54,289 bases of DNA from Bacteroidota bacterium (GCA_023453125.1 JAEXUB010000262.1:1-54289); one strand, 5' to 3'; positions 9,864 to 18,468 are shown, counted from the first letter of the stretch. Notes: generated by a model from the sequence alone, not told the origin. Numbers and translations are program-made.

Positions 9864-10301
9864 TTATTTACCGGACGGATGCCCCTTACCTTTCATTCCG
9901 CCCCCGGCAGGATTTCCCTTTTGCATTCCCATTCCCTTGTGTCCCATACCGAATCCCTGTTTTGTCATCTTTCCTTTTCCCTTTCCGGCATTGTCATTTA
10001 TTCCGTCTCCGTCTGCATCAACAAAGCCCATTCCTTTTTTATGCATCATACCTTTCCTGAAATCAGGATCGAGTCCGTTTGGAATTCCATCACCGTCATC
10101 ATCCGGAGCGTTGTCGTTAAACCCGTCTCCGTTTTTATCAACAAAACCCCTTCCGTGCTGAAATCTATCTTTAACCTGTGTTTTTTCTTCAATTTTATTT
10201 TTATCCTGATTCTTTACCTGTTCCCCTTTGCTCTGTGCCGAAAGAGAGAGTATTCCGAAGGTAAAAAAGAAGGCTATTGTTAAAACTGCTAATTTCTTCA
10301 T
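9864..10301 (-). CDS. Small secreted protein with calcium-type DxDGDG repeats and Met/His/Gly-rich tail
   Basis: 145 residues with a signal peptide ending LSLSAQ. The mature part carries acidic calcium-loop repeats of thrombospondin type 3/EF-hand style: DKNGDGFNDNAPDDDGDGIP and later DADGDGINDNAGKG. The last ~45 residues are rich in Met, Gly, Lys and His (MGHKGMGMQKG), a composition often seen in metal-binding periplasmic proteins. Function unknown; calcium or other metal binding in the envelope is an inference. The start has CCAGGAG eight bases before ATG. A sigma-54-like promoter lies at 10332-10347 and a direct repeat at 10408-10439. With the kinase and NtrC-type regulator downstream this resembles the ZraPSR arrangement, but the protein itself is not a ZraP homologue that I can recognise. 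Confidence 0.8.
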   Translation of the reverse strand: MKKLAVLTIAFFFTFGILSLSAQSKGEQVKNQDKNKIEEKTQVKDRFQHGRGFVDKNGDGFNDNAPDDDGDGIPNGLDPDFRKGMMHKKGMGFVDADGDGINDNAGKGKGKMTKQGFGMGHKGMGMQKGNPAGGGMKGKGHPSGK

Positions 10302-10331
10302 TGTATGCTCCTGGTTTCCTGTTTAATATAC

Positions 10332-10347
10332 TGAAAAAGATGTGCCA
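10332..10347 (-). promoter_or_regulatory. Candidate sigma-54 (-24/-12) promoter
   Basis: On the - strand the sequence TGGCACATCTTTTTCA matches the -24/-12 consensus TGGCAC-N5-TTGCW, with the -24 box perfect and one mismatch in the -12 box (TTTCA). It would start transcription about 20 bases before the ATG at 10301. Because the -12 G is missing, the assignment is tentative; its position and the nearby NtrC-type activator gene support it. Confidence 0.5.
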
Positions 10348-10407
10348 TTAAAAAAAATCAACAAAATGGTCTAAATTCGGACTATTTTTCGGGAAGAAGC
10401 GGAGTGA

Positions 10408-10439
10408 TTCGACATAATAGTCGTATTCGTTCGACATAA
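10408..10439. repeat. 22-bp-spaced direct repeat, candidate activator binding sites
   Basis: TTCGACATAA occurs at 10408-10417 and again, identical, at 10430-10439. The start-to-start distance is 22 bp, two helical turns, so both copies face the same side of the DNA. They lie roughly 85-120 bp upstream of the predicted sigma-54 start site, the usual enhancer distance for an NtrC-type activator dimer pair. Confidence 0.5.
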
Positions 10440-10444
10440 CGGGC

Positions 10445-10470
10445 GAAAACTAAGGGGGCCTAACGCCCCC
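10445..10470 (-). terminator. Terminator overlapping the end of the aspartase gene
   Basis: On the - strand GGGGGC-GTTAG-GCCCCC is followed by TTAGTTTTC. The stem is formed by the last codons of the fused aspartase gene itself, so coding sequence and terminator share bases. Confidence 0.5.
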
Positions 10471-12348
10471 CCCCACAAAATACTTCATTTTCTTCGGCCC
10501 AATCATATTTTCAGGAGCAAGTATTCTATCGAGCTCTTCTTTCGAAAGAAGATTCTGTTCAAGAACCAGTTCATAAACTCCCCGGTTGTTTTCGAGGGCT
10601 TCCTTTGCAAGTTTGGTAGAGACTTCATATCCGAGAACCGGATTAAGCGCTGTAACCAATCCGATACTGTTTTCAACCAGTTCGCGGCATCTCTTTTCGT
10701 TTGCCGTAATGCCGTCAATGCATTTATATTTAAGAGTTGTCATTCCGTTCTTAAGCATTTCAATCGATTCAAAAATGCTCTGGACAATAACCGGCTCCAT
10801 AACGTTCAGTTCAAGCTGTCCCGCTTCTGCGGCAAGTGTAACTGTAAGGTCGTTGCCAATCACTTTGAATGCAATCTGGTTTACTACTTCTGGAATTACC
10901 GGATTAACCTTGCCGGGCATAATTGAAGAACCGGGCTGCATTGGAGGAAGATTAATTTCGTTAAATCCGGTGCGGGGCCCCGAAGAAAGAAGACGAAGAT
11001 CGTTGCAGATCTTGGAAAGCTTTACGGCCAGTCTTTTAACTGCGGATGAATACATAACAAAAGCGCCGGTATCCTGGGTTGCCTCAACAAGATTGGCCGC
11101 AAGAACAACATCAAATCCGGTAATTTCTTTAAGATGCTCAATGCATTTATCCGCATAATCGGGATCGGCATTAATTCCGGTGCCTATTGCCGTGGCTCCC
11201 ATGTTCACCTCCAAAAACAGTTTTGCGTTCTGTTCAAGTCTTTCAATCTCTTCTCCCAATGTAGCGGCATAGGCTTCAAATGCCTGCCCGAGTGTCATTG
11301 GCACTGCATCCTGAAGCTGGGTTCTTCCCATTTTAATAACATTGGAGAACTCTTTTCCTTTTTTGTGAAAGGATTCGATAAGGGATTTTAAGACATCAAC
11401 AAGTTTCTTATTGCTGTTAATAAGAGCAATCTTTACTGAAGTAGGATAAGCGTCGTTGGTAGACTGGGAAAGATTGACATGATTGTTCGGATGGCAGTAT
11501 TTATAATCCCCTTTTTCATAACCGAGAAGCTCAAGAGCGCGGTTTGCTATTACTTCGTTTGCGTTCATATTTGTAGATGTACCGGCTCCCCCCTGAATCA
11601 TATCTATAACGAAATGGGTATGGAGTTTTCCGTTCATTATTTCTGCACACGCGCTTATTATTGCATCTGCCACAGGCTTAGATAGAAGTCCTAAATCGTA
11701 ATTTGCCTTTGTGGCCGCCATTTTAACCATTCCAAGGGCTTCTACAAGAACAGGATAAAACTGAAGTGTTACTCCGCTTATATTAAAATTTTCAAGTCCG
11801 CGTAAAGTCTGCACCCCGTAATAAAATTCAAAAGGCACTTCGCGGTCTCCAAGCAGATCGTGTTCGGTGCGTGTTCTGCCCGACTGGTACTGAGCAGTTA
11901 AATTCACCGAGCGGGTATTTGCCGCCTGCATTCTGCGCGAAATTACCTTTGCAATCTGCCCGAATATTTTAATTGCAGTCTGGCTCTCCTCCTGCAAAAG
12001 TTTTGCGAATTTATCTCTGCTTAATAAAACGCACGAAGTATTGAGCGTTGCCCTGGCAGATGATGAATGGGGGGAATCGTCAAGAAGAGCTCCTTCGCCA
12101 ATAAAATCGAAGCGATTAAAAAATGCAAGCCGTTTTTCTTCTCCGAAAGGGGTTTTTTTGAACAATTCAACTTCGCCGTCTATTATTAAAAACAGATTCT
12201 TGCGCGGGTTGTTTTCTACAAAGAGCATCGTTCCTTTTTCATAGTGTTTCGGTTCAAAATTTGCCGCCAGCGATTCTCTTTCTTTCTCATTCAGATCCTT
12301 GAATAATTCAATATTCTTTAAAAAGTCTTTGATTACTGATGTTTCCAT
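10450..12348 (-). CDS. aspA: Cyclic-nucleotide-binding domain fused to aspartate ammonia-lyase
   Basis: A 632-residue fusion. Residues 1-~145 are a CRP-like cyclic-nucleotide-binding beta-roll (FVENNPRKNLFLIIDGEVEL; phosphate cassette GEGALLDDSP at ~84-93 with an Arg following at 99). From ~158 it is class II aspartase: RTEHDLLGDREVP aligns with the aspartase N-terminus, and GSSIMPGKVNPVIPE carries the catalytic-loop serine. Aspartase deaminates L-aspartate to fumarate and ammonia; normal enzymes are ~470 residues and lack the nucleotide domain. The domain has no DNA-binding helix-turn-helix, so it would act on the enzyme directly. Whether it binds cAMP, cGMP or another ligand cannot be read here, since the usual PRxA cassette is altered. 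GGAG precedes the ATG. The 3' end runs through a G9 tract. Confidence 0.93.
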   Translation of the reverse strand: METSVIKDFLKNIELFKDLNEKERESLAANFEPKHYEKGTMLFVENNPRKNLFLIIDGEVELFKKTPFGEEKRLAFFNRFDFIGEGALLDDSPHSSSARATLNTSCVLLSRDKFAKLLQEESQTAIKIFGQIAKVISRRMQAANTRSVNLTAQYQSGRTRTEHDLLGDREVPFEFYYGVQTLRGLENFNISGVTLQFYPVLVEALGMVKMAATKANYDLGLLSKPVADAIISACAEIMNGKLHTHFVIDMIQGGAGTSTNMNANEVIANRALELLGYEKGDYKYCHPNNHVNLSQSTNDAYPTSVKIALINSNKKLVDVLKSLIESFHKKGKEFSNVIKMGRTQLQDAVPMTLGQAFEAYAATLGEEIERLEQNAKLFLEVNMGATAIGTGINADPDYADKCIEHLKEITGFDVVLAANLVEATQDTGAFVMYSSAVKRLAVKLSKICNDLRLLSSGPRTGFNEINLPPMQPGSSIMPGKVNPVIPEVVNQIAFKVIGNDLTVTLAAEAGQLELNVMEPVIVQSIFESIEMLKNGMTTLKYKCIDGITANEKRCRELVENSIGLVTALNPVLGYEVSTKLAKEALENNRGVYELVLEQNLLSKEELDRILAPENMIGPKKMKYFVGGGVRPP

Positions 12349-12464
12349 TGTATCTCCATAAAATTGCTTTGCAAAGATATATAATTATTATATCACGCTT
12401 ATTATCGGTGAAAAAATCGGGCTGTTTATTCGGTTAAAGGAGGGTTTTTGCGCTGAAATTAATA

Positions 12465-13034
12465 TTATTTTACTGTTTTTCTAACTCTAACTTTACTTCC
12501 CCCCGGATTTCCCGCCACATTAAAACCTCCCTTCTCAAAGAGGGACAGCGTGCCCGTCCAGGCAAAAGCATCTATGTATTTCCCCGCGGAATCGGGCTTT
12601 GAGGGATATCCTTCGGCAATCCGCCCCCCTCTTTTTTTAATTCCATTCAGAGCCCCTTTCAACAATATAGATGCGACTCCCTTTTGCCGGTATTCCTTTG
12701 TAACAAAGAAGCAGGTTATTGACCATACCTTTTCGGCATCATCACATTTTAGTGTACGCGCCCTCTCAAGACGGGGATAAGAAGTACGCGGACCGTAACT
12801 GCACCAGCCTACCGGTTTTTTCCCCTCGAATGCAATAATTCCGTCCGCTGTCTTATCCAAAATTTCTTTTTTAAACCTTCTTTTTGCCGTTGCCCCTTTA
12901 ATATCATCCCACTTCTCCCCTTTCTTAATTTTCCAGGACTGGCACCAGCATCCGCCGCAGGCTCCGTTGCTGCCGAAAAGGATTTCTACTTCCTTCCACA
13001 ATTCCGGTGTAAGCTCTTTTGCGGTTATTTTCAT
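12465..13034 (-). CDS. GNAT family N-acetyltransferase
   Basis: About 189 residues. The GNAT acetyl-CoA fold is visible: a beta strand before the pyrophosphate loop (VWSITCFFVTKEYRQKGVAS, with the RQKGVA form of the Q/RxxGxG/A motif), then helix LLKGALNGIKKRG. The N-terminal part has a Cys-rich patch (GACGGCWCQSW) found in one GNAT subgroup. It would transfer an acetyl group from acetyl-CoA to an unknown amine. A TTG at 13046 extends the frame by four codons, but GGAGAGTAAA directly before the ATG at 13034 makes that the better start. It stands alone between unrelated genes. Confidence 0.85.
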   Translation of the reverse strand: MKITAKELTPELWKEVEILFGSNGACGGCWCQSWKIKKGEKWDDIKGATAKRRFKKEILDKTADGIIAFEGKKPVGWCSYGPRTSYPRLERARTLKCDDAEKVWSITCFFVTKEYRQKGVASILLKGALNGIKKRGGRIAEGYPSKPDSAGKYIDAFAWTGTLSLFEKGGFNVAGNPGGSKVRVRKTVK

Positions 13035-13120
13035 TTTACTCTCCAAATTACTAATTAATCCAGGGCATTTTACCGAAAGATATTTTTCAGATTAGAGTCT
13101 GTTCAGTTTATGCTTCCCTT

Positions 13121-14134
13121 TTATTTAATAATACCCTCTTTCAATTTATATTCGGTAAAGCCCTTAAGAATCTTTGCGGCTGAATCTATCTCATAGAAAT
13201 ATATTCTGTCTCCGTGAGTGCCGAACATAATATTGTCTTTAGTCCTGAATGCCGCAATTCCCTTTCCGGATGAATCTATTATATAATTTGTCTCTTCCTC
13301 TCTTATGCTGGTAACGGTGAAGAGGAAATAAAGCTTTCCGTTTAAAACCATCTTTTCGAATCTGACCGGCTTGCTGTTCCAAAGAGTCATTTCAATTCTT
13401 TTAACCTCGTCCAGATTTATTTTATTCTCCTTATACCCGCTCCAGTCAAACGGTTCGGCAATTCCCTGCAGCGGAATGGTTCCTTCACTGCCGCCGGCAA
13501 GATTAAGAGTAAAAATTGAATACTCAAAAGGAGAGGCAAAATAGAGGATTCCGTTGTCTTCGAACATATTTATGGGAGCCTTCACCAGAGGATAATCGCG
13601 GAACTTTAACGGCACTTTGAAAAACGTTTTATCGTCATTGCGCGCCAGATAATTATCAAATCCGAATCCGCCGTTAAGAAGATAGACAAGGTCCCTTGCG
13701 TCCCTGTAAAACCTCAGGGACATCACAAACCTTCTTATTTTATATTCCTTCAGGTATTTCCCGTTAAAGTCAATTACCTGAAGCCGGTTGTCAAGTATGT
13801 CATTAAAGAAGAGAGTGTTATTAACCAGCTGAAGCGCAAACGGGGACTGATATCCGCCGGGGCCTTTACCGTTTTTTGCAATCTTATTTATTTTGCGGGT
13901 TTTAAGGTCAAGCTTAAAGAGGGAAGCGCCTTCGTGAGTAGTAAAAAAGAAAAGGGAGTCTTTATAATTAACCGCGTCTATTATATGGTCCGGAATGGGA
14001 GTTTCATATTCAGCCTTATAAAATGCCGTCTTCTCAAAAACCTCATCAAAATTTTTCGGTTCAATTGCTTTGCTGCCGCATCCGGTAATTATTAGAGCCG
14101 CCAGGGTAATGCACACGGAAATTATTTTATTCAT
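13121..14134 (-). CDS. 6-bladed beta-propeller lipoprotein
   Basis: 337 residues with a lipoprotein signal peptide (lipobox ITGC, Cys at residue ~19). The body matches the Bacteroidetes-type 6-bladed beta-propeller proteins: repeated strand units such as SLFKLDLKTRKINKIAKNGK, the signature GKGPGGYQSP, and LQVIDFNGKYLKEYKI. It is exported and probably anchored to a membrane facing the periplasm or the surface. The ligand is unknown. A similar-sized lipoprotein gene lies just upstream, but the 68-base gap and weak ribosome site give no firm operon evidence. Confidence 0.8.
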   Translation of the reverse strand: MNKIISVCITLAALIITGCGSKAIEPKNFDEVFEKTAFYKAEYETPIPDHIIDAVNYKDSLFFFTTHEGASLFKLDLKTRKINKIAKNGKGPGGYQSPFALQLVNNTLFFNDILDNRLQVIDFNGKYLKEYKIRRFVMSLRFYRDARDLVYLLNGGFGFDNYLARNDDKTFFKVPLKFRDYPLVKAPINMFEDNGILYFASPFEYSIFTLNLAGGSEGTIPLQGIAEPFDWSGYKENKINLDEVKRIEMTLWNSKPVRFEKMVLNGKLYFLFTVTSIREEETNYIIDSSGKGIAAFRTKDNIMFGTHGDRIYFYEIDSAAKILKGFTEYKLKEGIIK

Positions 14135-14202
14135 ATTGCATCGTGTTTTGTTTTAAAATTATTCTTACCGGGTAATTTACAAAAGAAGGGAATAATTCTC
14201 TT

Positions 14203-14961
14203 TTAAATAGAATATTTATTCTTAACAAAATTTTTCCAGTCCGAATTGAACTGCTCTGCGGTCAGGGATAGAATTCCGGAAATATCGCCGTTGCTTAATA
14301 TTAACGACCGGAATTTTTCAAATCCGAAAACGGAGATTATATAATCTGCCACCAGATAACCCACCTGATATATTATCTGTCCTCCCTGATTGAATTCCCT
14401 GTTCATATTATCCAGCGTGGGGAAATTACCCGCGGCAATAGAACTTATATTCCGGGGATGGATGAACTCCCCGCTTTCATATATTGCCGCCGCCTCCCAA
14501 AGCCATCTTGGATTATTAGGGATTGTCCTGTTAAGCATCATTGAAACGCAATGGCAGAATTCGTGCAGGGCAGCCTGCGAAGCCGACGCGGGAGCAGAAT
14601 ATAAGATTCTTGCTTCATACGGCCCGTATACATATCCGCCGGAGCCGTAGTAAATCACCCCCAGGTCTTTTTTCATATCATCATAAAATTGTGACTGTGC
14701 AGCCCATACTTTAATTTCGGTCTTTCTTTCTGCGGACCTTCCCAGAATATCGGTGCAAACCCTAAGAAAATTTCTTTCAAGCTTATTAAGAATTGAATCT
14801 GTAGCCGCGGCAGGGATTGTTCCATACACAGTTACTTTAAAATGCTCCGATTCTTTATTGGATTGATAAAAATTCTCTGCAGGGGAATATATTTCGGCGT
14901 CTCCTCCGGAGCCGCATCCGGAAAGTACTATCCACAGAAAAATTAAAAATGTATTTTTCAT
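14203..14961 (-). CDS. Putative zinc-metallopeptidase-like lipoprotein (HEFCH)
   Basis: 252 residues with a lipoprotein signal (LSGCGSGG, Cys at ~16). Near residue 130 it has HEFCHCVSMML, an HExxH zinc motif in a helix preceded by SQAALHE. About 25 residues further, WLWEAAAIYESGEF provides the downstream glutamate (WLxEGxA-like) seen in gluzincins, here with Ala in place of Gly. This resembles the M1/basic-secretory-protein superfamily of small secreted gluzincins. The substrate is unknown. No maturation or inhibitor partner is encoded next to it. Confidence 0.72.
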   Translation of the reverse strand: MKNTFLIFLWIVLSGCGSGGDAEIYSPAENFYQSNKESEHFKVTVYGTIPAAATDSILNKLERNFLRVCTDILGRSAERKTEIKVWAAQSQFYDDMKKDLGVIYYGSGGYVYGPYEARILYSAPASASQAALHEFCHCVSMMLNRTIPNNPRWLWEAAAIYESGEFIHPRNISSIAAGNFPTLDNMNREFNQGGQIIYQVGYLVADYIISVFGFEKFRSLILSNGDISGILSLTAEQFNSDWKNFVKNKYSI

Positions 14962-15034
14962 ACCCCGCCCGCTTTTCCTTATTATATGAAATATAACTCA
15001 TAAACGGTGCTTCATTCAATGCAAAAAAGGAGTA

Positions 15035-16864
15035 TCATTCAACCGGGAGGCCGTTTTCCCTCATGATTAATAATGCATTGGTTGTTGGGCATGGCCCCGG
15101 ATGGAGCCTATAATCGAACTCCATTTTTCCCCCCTTTATTTCTTCCCTGAAATGAAAATTCTTAAGGGTGTTTAACAAAGAGGATAATTTAACAAGCTCA
15201 AGGTCGTGGGTTGAAATTAAACCGGAACCGAATTTAACCGATAAATATTTAATTAAAGATTCGCTTCCTTTTAGCCTTTCGACGTTGTTGGTGCCTTTAA
15301 ATATTTCGTCAACAAGATAAATTACCGGGCGCTCTTCTTCCAATTCCATTTCATCCAAGAGCATTTTGAGCCTTTTTACTTCGGCATAAAAATAGGATAT
15401 GCCGTCAATTACTGAGTCGCTTACCTTTATGCAGGTAAAGAGTCGGACCGGTACAAAGTTAAACCGGGCAGCGTTAACGGACGCCCCGGAGTATGCAAGA
15501 CAGATATTTATTCCGACTGTACGGAGAAATGTACTCTTACCCGACATATTTGAACCGGTAATGAGATGCTGTGTTCCCTTTACTTCTATTTCGAAGTCAT
15601 TGCATATTTTTTTACCGGCCGGCAAAAGCGGGTGCCCGGCGTCCTGCATCTTCAGCAATGCGGAATTGTCTTTGTTTTTTATTTCAGGAAAGGAGTACTC
15701 CGGATTCAGCTGTGCAAAAACCGACAGCGATACAAAAACTTCAAATTTATTAATTGTCTCGAGCCATTCTTTCAAATTGCCGGCAATCAGATTTTTTTTC
15801 TTTTCAACCGCGGCCGCCATTATATAGTCAAGCGGAAAAATAAAAAGAAACAGCAAGAATACCAGAGGATTGCTGCGCGCCGCAATTGTTTCGATGCCGG
15901 AACTGATTCCGGCAATCTGCCGGGCGGGGCTTCTCCCCTTTCCGGTAAGAGGAAAAGCGAGCCGGGATAATTCCGGCCTCTCTTTAAAATTTCCTTTTTC
16001 TATAAAACTTAAAATTCCAATGAATTCCTTAAGCTTCTCTCCTATTGCTTCGCCGGAACTAATAATTGCGCCGATTTTCCCCTGATTAAGAAAATTGATT
16101 AATATGCTTATTAAAAGCAATCCGCTCCACTCAATTGGTATAATCCCGGCCGCAATTGCCGTAACAATTAAAATGTTACCGGCGTAAAGGGGAATCAGAA
16201 TTTTTAGAGTTCCGCTTAGCGAATTGCTTTTATCTATTCCCGCAACCCACTTTAAAAGAGGTGCGGATGTAATTTCTTTTTTTGATGCACGGCGCAGAGT
16301 AAGGAGAAATTTTTCTCTGAAGCCGGAATACGAATTAAGCTCTTTAATTACAGACTGCCTTTTTCTTATAAGATCCGAATCGGCCGGATGATTAATAAGA
16401 AAGTCCCTTAAAAGCTCGCCCCCCTCTTTCGTCTTAGAATAATCAATCAACTGATGCAATGACCTCTCCCCGGTAAGATCGAGATCGGCTTCCAGGTATG
16501 AAGATCCGTACTCTTCAAATTTACTGTTATGAGGAACACCGCTCCAGTCCAGATTTATTCTGGCAATGTGACTTTTTTTGATTGCAATCCAGTCTTTCTG
16601 CCTTTCATAAACAGCTATTATTTTTCCCTGCATTATAGAGACGGCAATAAAAGCGGGAATAAAGAGTGCCGCAACTGTAATTGCAAAAATAGAATTCCCT
16701 CCCTGGAATGCAGCCAGAAGAAGAATCAGGCCGGTAATAAAAACCGTAAATCGGATCCACCCCCACCGCTTTGTTTTCCTGCCTGTACGTTCGTGAAGAA
16801 TATTTATTTTATCCAGACTCTTATTAAGCGCCCCGGCTTTTTTAATTTTTAAGGGGGAAATCAT
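15035..16864 (-). CDS. Membrane-embedded MutS-like ATPase
   Basis: A 609-residue protein combining a MutS core/lever region (TKEGGELLRDFLINHPADSD near residue 145) and a C-terminal MutS ATPase (Walker A GSNMSGKSTFLRTVG, Walker B VIYLVDEIFKGTNN, then STHDLELVKL) with hydrophobic segments that no classical MutS has: two helices near residues 37-82, a pair near 220-260 and one near 330-350. It lacks the N-terminal mismatch-recognition domain with its Phe-x-Glu motif, and it lacks the Smr domain of MutS2. Its DNA or membrane role is unknown; it is unlikely to be the mismatch repair MutS. Such membrane MutS relatives occur in other Bacteroidetes-group genomes. GGAG lies five bases before the ATG. 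Confidence 0.85.
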   Translation of the reverse strand: MISPLKIKKAGALNKSLDKINILHERTGRKTKRWGWIRFTVFITGLILLLAAFQGGNSIFAITVAALFIPAFIAVSIMQGKIIAVYERQKDWIAIKKSHIARINLDWSGVPHNSKFEEYGSSYLEADLDLTGERSLHQLIDYSKTKEGGELLRDFLINHPADSDLIRKRQSVIKELNSYSGFREKFLLTLRRASKKEITSAPLLKWVAGIDKSNSLSGTLKILIPLYAGNILIVTAIAAGIIPIEWSGLLLISILINFLNQGKIGAIISSGEAIGEKLKEFIGILSFIEKGNFKERPELSRLAFPLTGKGRSPARQIAGISSGIETIAARSNPLVFLLFLFIFPLDYIMAAAVEKKKNLIAGNLKEWLETINKFEVFVSLSVFAQLNPEYSFPEIKNKDNSALLKMQDAGHPLLPAGKKICNDFEIEVKGTQHLITGSNMSGKSTFLRTVGINICLAYSGASVNAARFNFVPVRLFTCIKVSDSVIDGISYFYAEVKRLKMLLDEMELEEERPVIYLVDEIFKGTNNVERLKGSESLIKYLSVKFGSGLISTHDLELVKLSSLLNTLKNFHFREEIKGGKMEFDYRLHPGPCPTTNALLIMRENGLPVE

Positions 16865-16919
16865 TAAAACTCCGAATTATCTGGTGTTATTATAAATAAT
16901 AGACTTTGAAAAGAGAAAC

Positions 16920-16947
16920 AAAAAAAATCCCCGGCTTTACCGGGGAT
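16920..16947 (-). terminator. Terminator of the nrf operon
   Basis: On the - strand the arms ATCCCCGG / CCGGGGAT with a five-base loop are followed by eight T. It lies 26 bases after the nrfA stop. Confidence 0.92.
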
Positions 16948-16973
16948 AAAATTAATAATATTAACAAACGTCA

Positions 16974-18464
16974 TTAATATTTATATAATGTTCCCTGTCT
17001 TTCTTTTGCTTTCTTATCCCATTCGGGAACTGTTGTTTTAAGAAAATCCGCCTTGTCCTTCTTTAATTCCTCCATATTCAGGCCAATATATTTCTGGGCT
17101 TTTTCTTTTGTAGAAATATCTGCAAGCTGAAAGGGATATTTAACGTTATGCTTAATCAGGATGGTCGCGAGCATTCTTCTTGCTTCTTCGGCTTTCTGTA
17201 TTGAATTTCCAAGCACTCTCATTGCTTCAACCGGCGAATGGAAACCAACTCCGTTGGCTGCAGCCACCCAGTCCCATCTCCATTGAGCCTGGCGTATGAG
17301 TTTTAGAACCGGCTTCATTTCCTCTTCTGTTGCCTTATTGTCCCAAGCTGTTTTTGCTTCCATATGGGCTGCGGCAAGAGCCTTTTCTGCCATTCTCTTG
17401 AGTTCCTGAATCTTATCCTGCCGGTCATTTACATTTTTTATAAGCTTATCTGTTTTTTCGCGGTGACAGACCTGACAGGAATTTTCTACGTTATTGAGAG
17501 GGCTTTGAATATGGTGGTCTGTAAACTTAACTCCCCCTTCTGATCTGTAAGGCATATGACAGTCCGCGCAGGATACATTTCGGTCGGCGTGAACGCCGGT
17601 CATATAAAGTTCGTAATCGGGATGCTGTGCCTTAAGCATTGGCGCCTTGCTCAGAGCGTGTGTCCAATCGGTAAATGTTGCCTCGTCATAATACTGCTCC
17701 ATCTGTTCGGCGGAAAAGCCCTTATCCCACGGAAATGTTAAATACTTCCCTTCCCCTTTAAAGTAATATTCTACGTGACACTGAGCGCAAACGAGGGAAC
17801 GCATTTCCTGGCGTGTGAATTTAGTAATATCCTTTCCCTGTCTTTCAAGGGCTTCAACAAGAGCCGGACGTGTAATTCTGAGATTCATTGTCTTTGGATC
17901 GTGACAGTCCTGGCAGCCGATCGGATTAACAATTTCGGAGCCGAGATCTTTCCATTTCCCCTTGTAAAATTCTGCAACTCCCATCTTATTCATTACTCTC
18001 GGAACGTCTGTGCTTTTGCAGCTCCAGCAAGTTGCCGGCTGAGGGCTCTGAGCGTTTCCGCCGGTGCGCAGGATTTTTCTAACATCTTCAATTGCATAAT
18101 AATGGCCGCGGGACTGATTATACTCCTTTGAAAAAGCATATCCCGCCCACATAACAACAAGCTCGGGATATTCCTTCAGGTAATCAATTGTCGCAGAGCC
18201 TGCATATTTGCTTCTAAAAGTCGTATCGCTCATCTTCATATAAGTTTCAAACTCGCGGGGAAAGTTTTCTCCCCATACTTCATTCCTCGGCTCCCAGTCG
18301 GCAAGCGGTTTAACCATCTGAAGAGTGAATGATTCATTCCTTCTTTCGATTATTGAAGAGGCAAATAATCCTAATACAAACACCACAATTACTGTTGCAA
18401 TAAAAAACACCCACCCCATATAGGGCTTGTTTTTTAAGATTTCCTTAATCGGTTTCATTTCCAC
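16974..18464 (-). CDS. nrfA: Ammonia-forming pentahaem cytochrome c nitrite reductase NrfA
   Basis: 496 residues, the normal NrfA length. An N-terminal membrane helix (~17-40) acts as export signal or anchor. Five haem sites are visible: the diagnostic catalytic CWSCK (Lys-ligated haem 1), then CQDCH, CAQCH, CADCH and CQVCH. NrfA reduces nitrite to ammonium with six electrons in the periplasm, the last step of dissimilatory nitrate reduction to ammonium. The electrons come from the quinol pool through NrfH, whose gene ends four bases upstream. GAGGTGGAA precedes the ATG at 18464. All catalytic-haem features are intact. Confidence 0.98.
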   Translation of the reverse strand: MEMKPIKEILKNKPYMGWVFFIATVIVVFVLGLFASSIIERRNESFTLQMVKPLADWEPRNEVWGENFPREFETYMKMSDTTFRSKYAGSATIDYLKEYPELVVMWAGYAFSKEYNQSRGHYYAIEDVRKILRTGGNAQSPQPATCWSCKSTDVPRVMNKMGVAEFYKGKWKDLGSEIVNPIGCQDCHDPKTMNLRITRPALVEALERQGKDITKFTRQEMRSLVCAQCHVEYYFKGEGKYLTFPWDKGFSAEQMEQYYDEATFTDWTHALSKAPMLKAQHPDYELYMTGVHADRNVSCADCHMPYRSEGGVKFTDHHIQSPLNNVENSCQVCHREKTDKLIKNVNDRQDKIQELKRMAEKALAAAHMEAKTAWDNKATEEEMKPVLKLIRQAQWRWDWVAAANGVGFHSPVEAMRVLGNSIQKAEEARRMLATILIKHNVKYPFQLADISTKEKAQKYIGLNMEELKKDKADFLKTTVPEWDKKAKERQGTLYKY

Positions 18465-18468
18465 CTCT

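Noticed and set aside
9937..10283. Overlapping + strand open frames opposite the Ca-repeat gene
   Set aside because: They are complements of the repetitive Gly/Asp codons; only the - strand frame has signal peptide, ribosome site and promoter.
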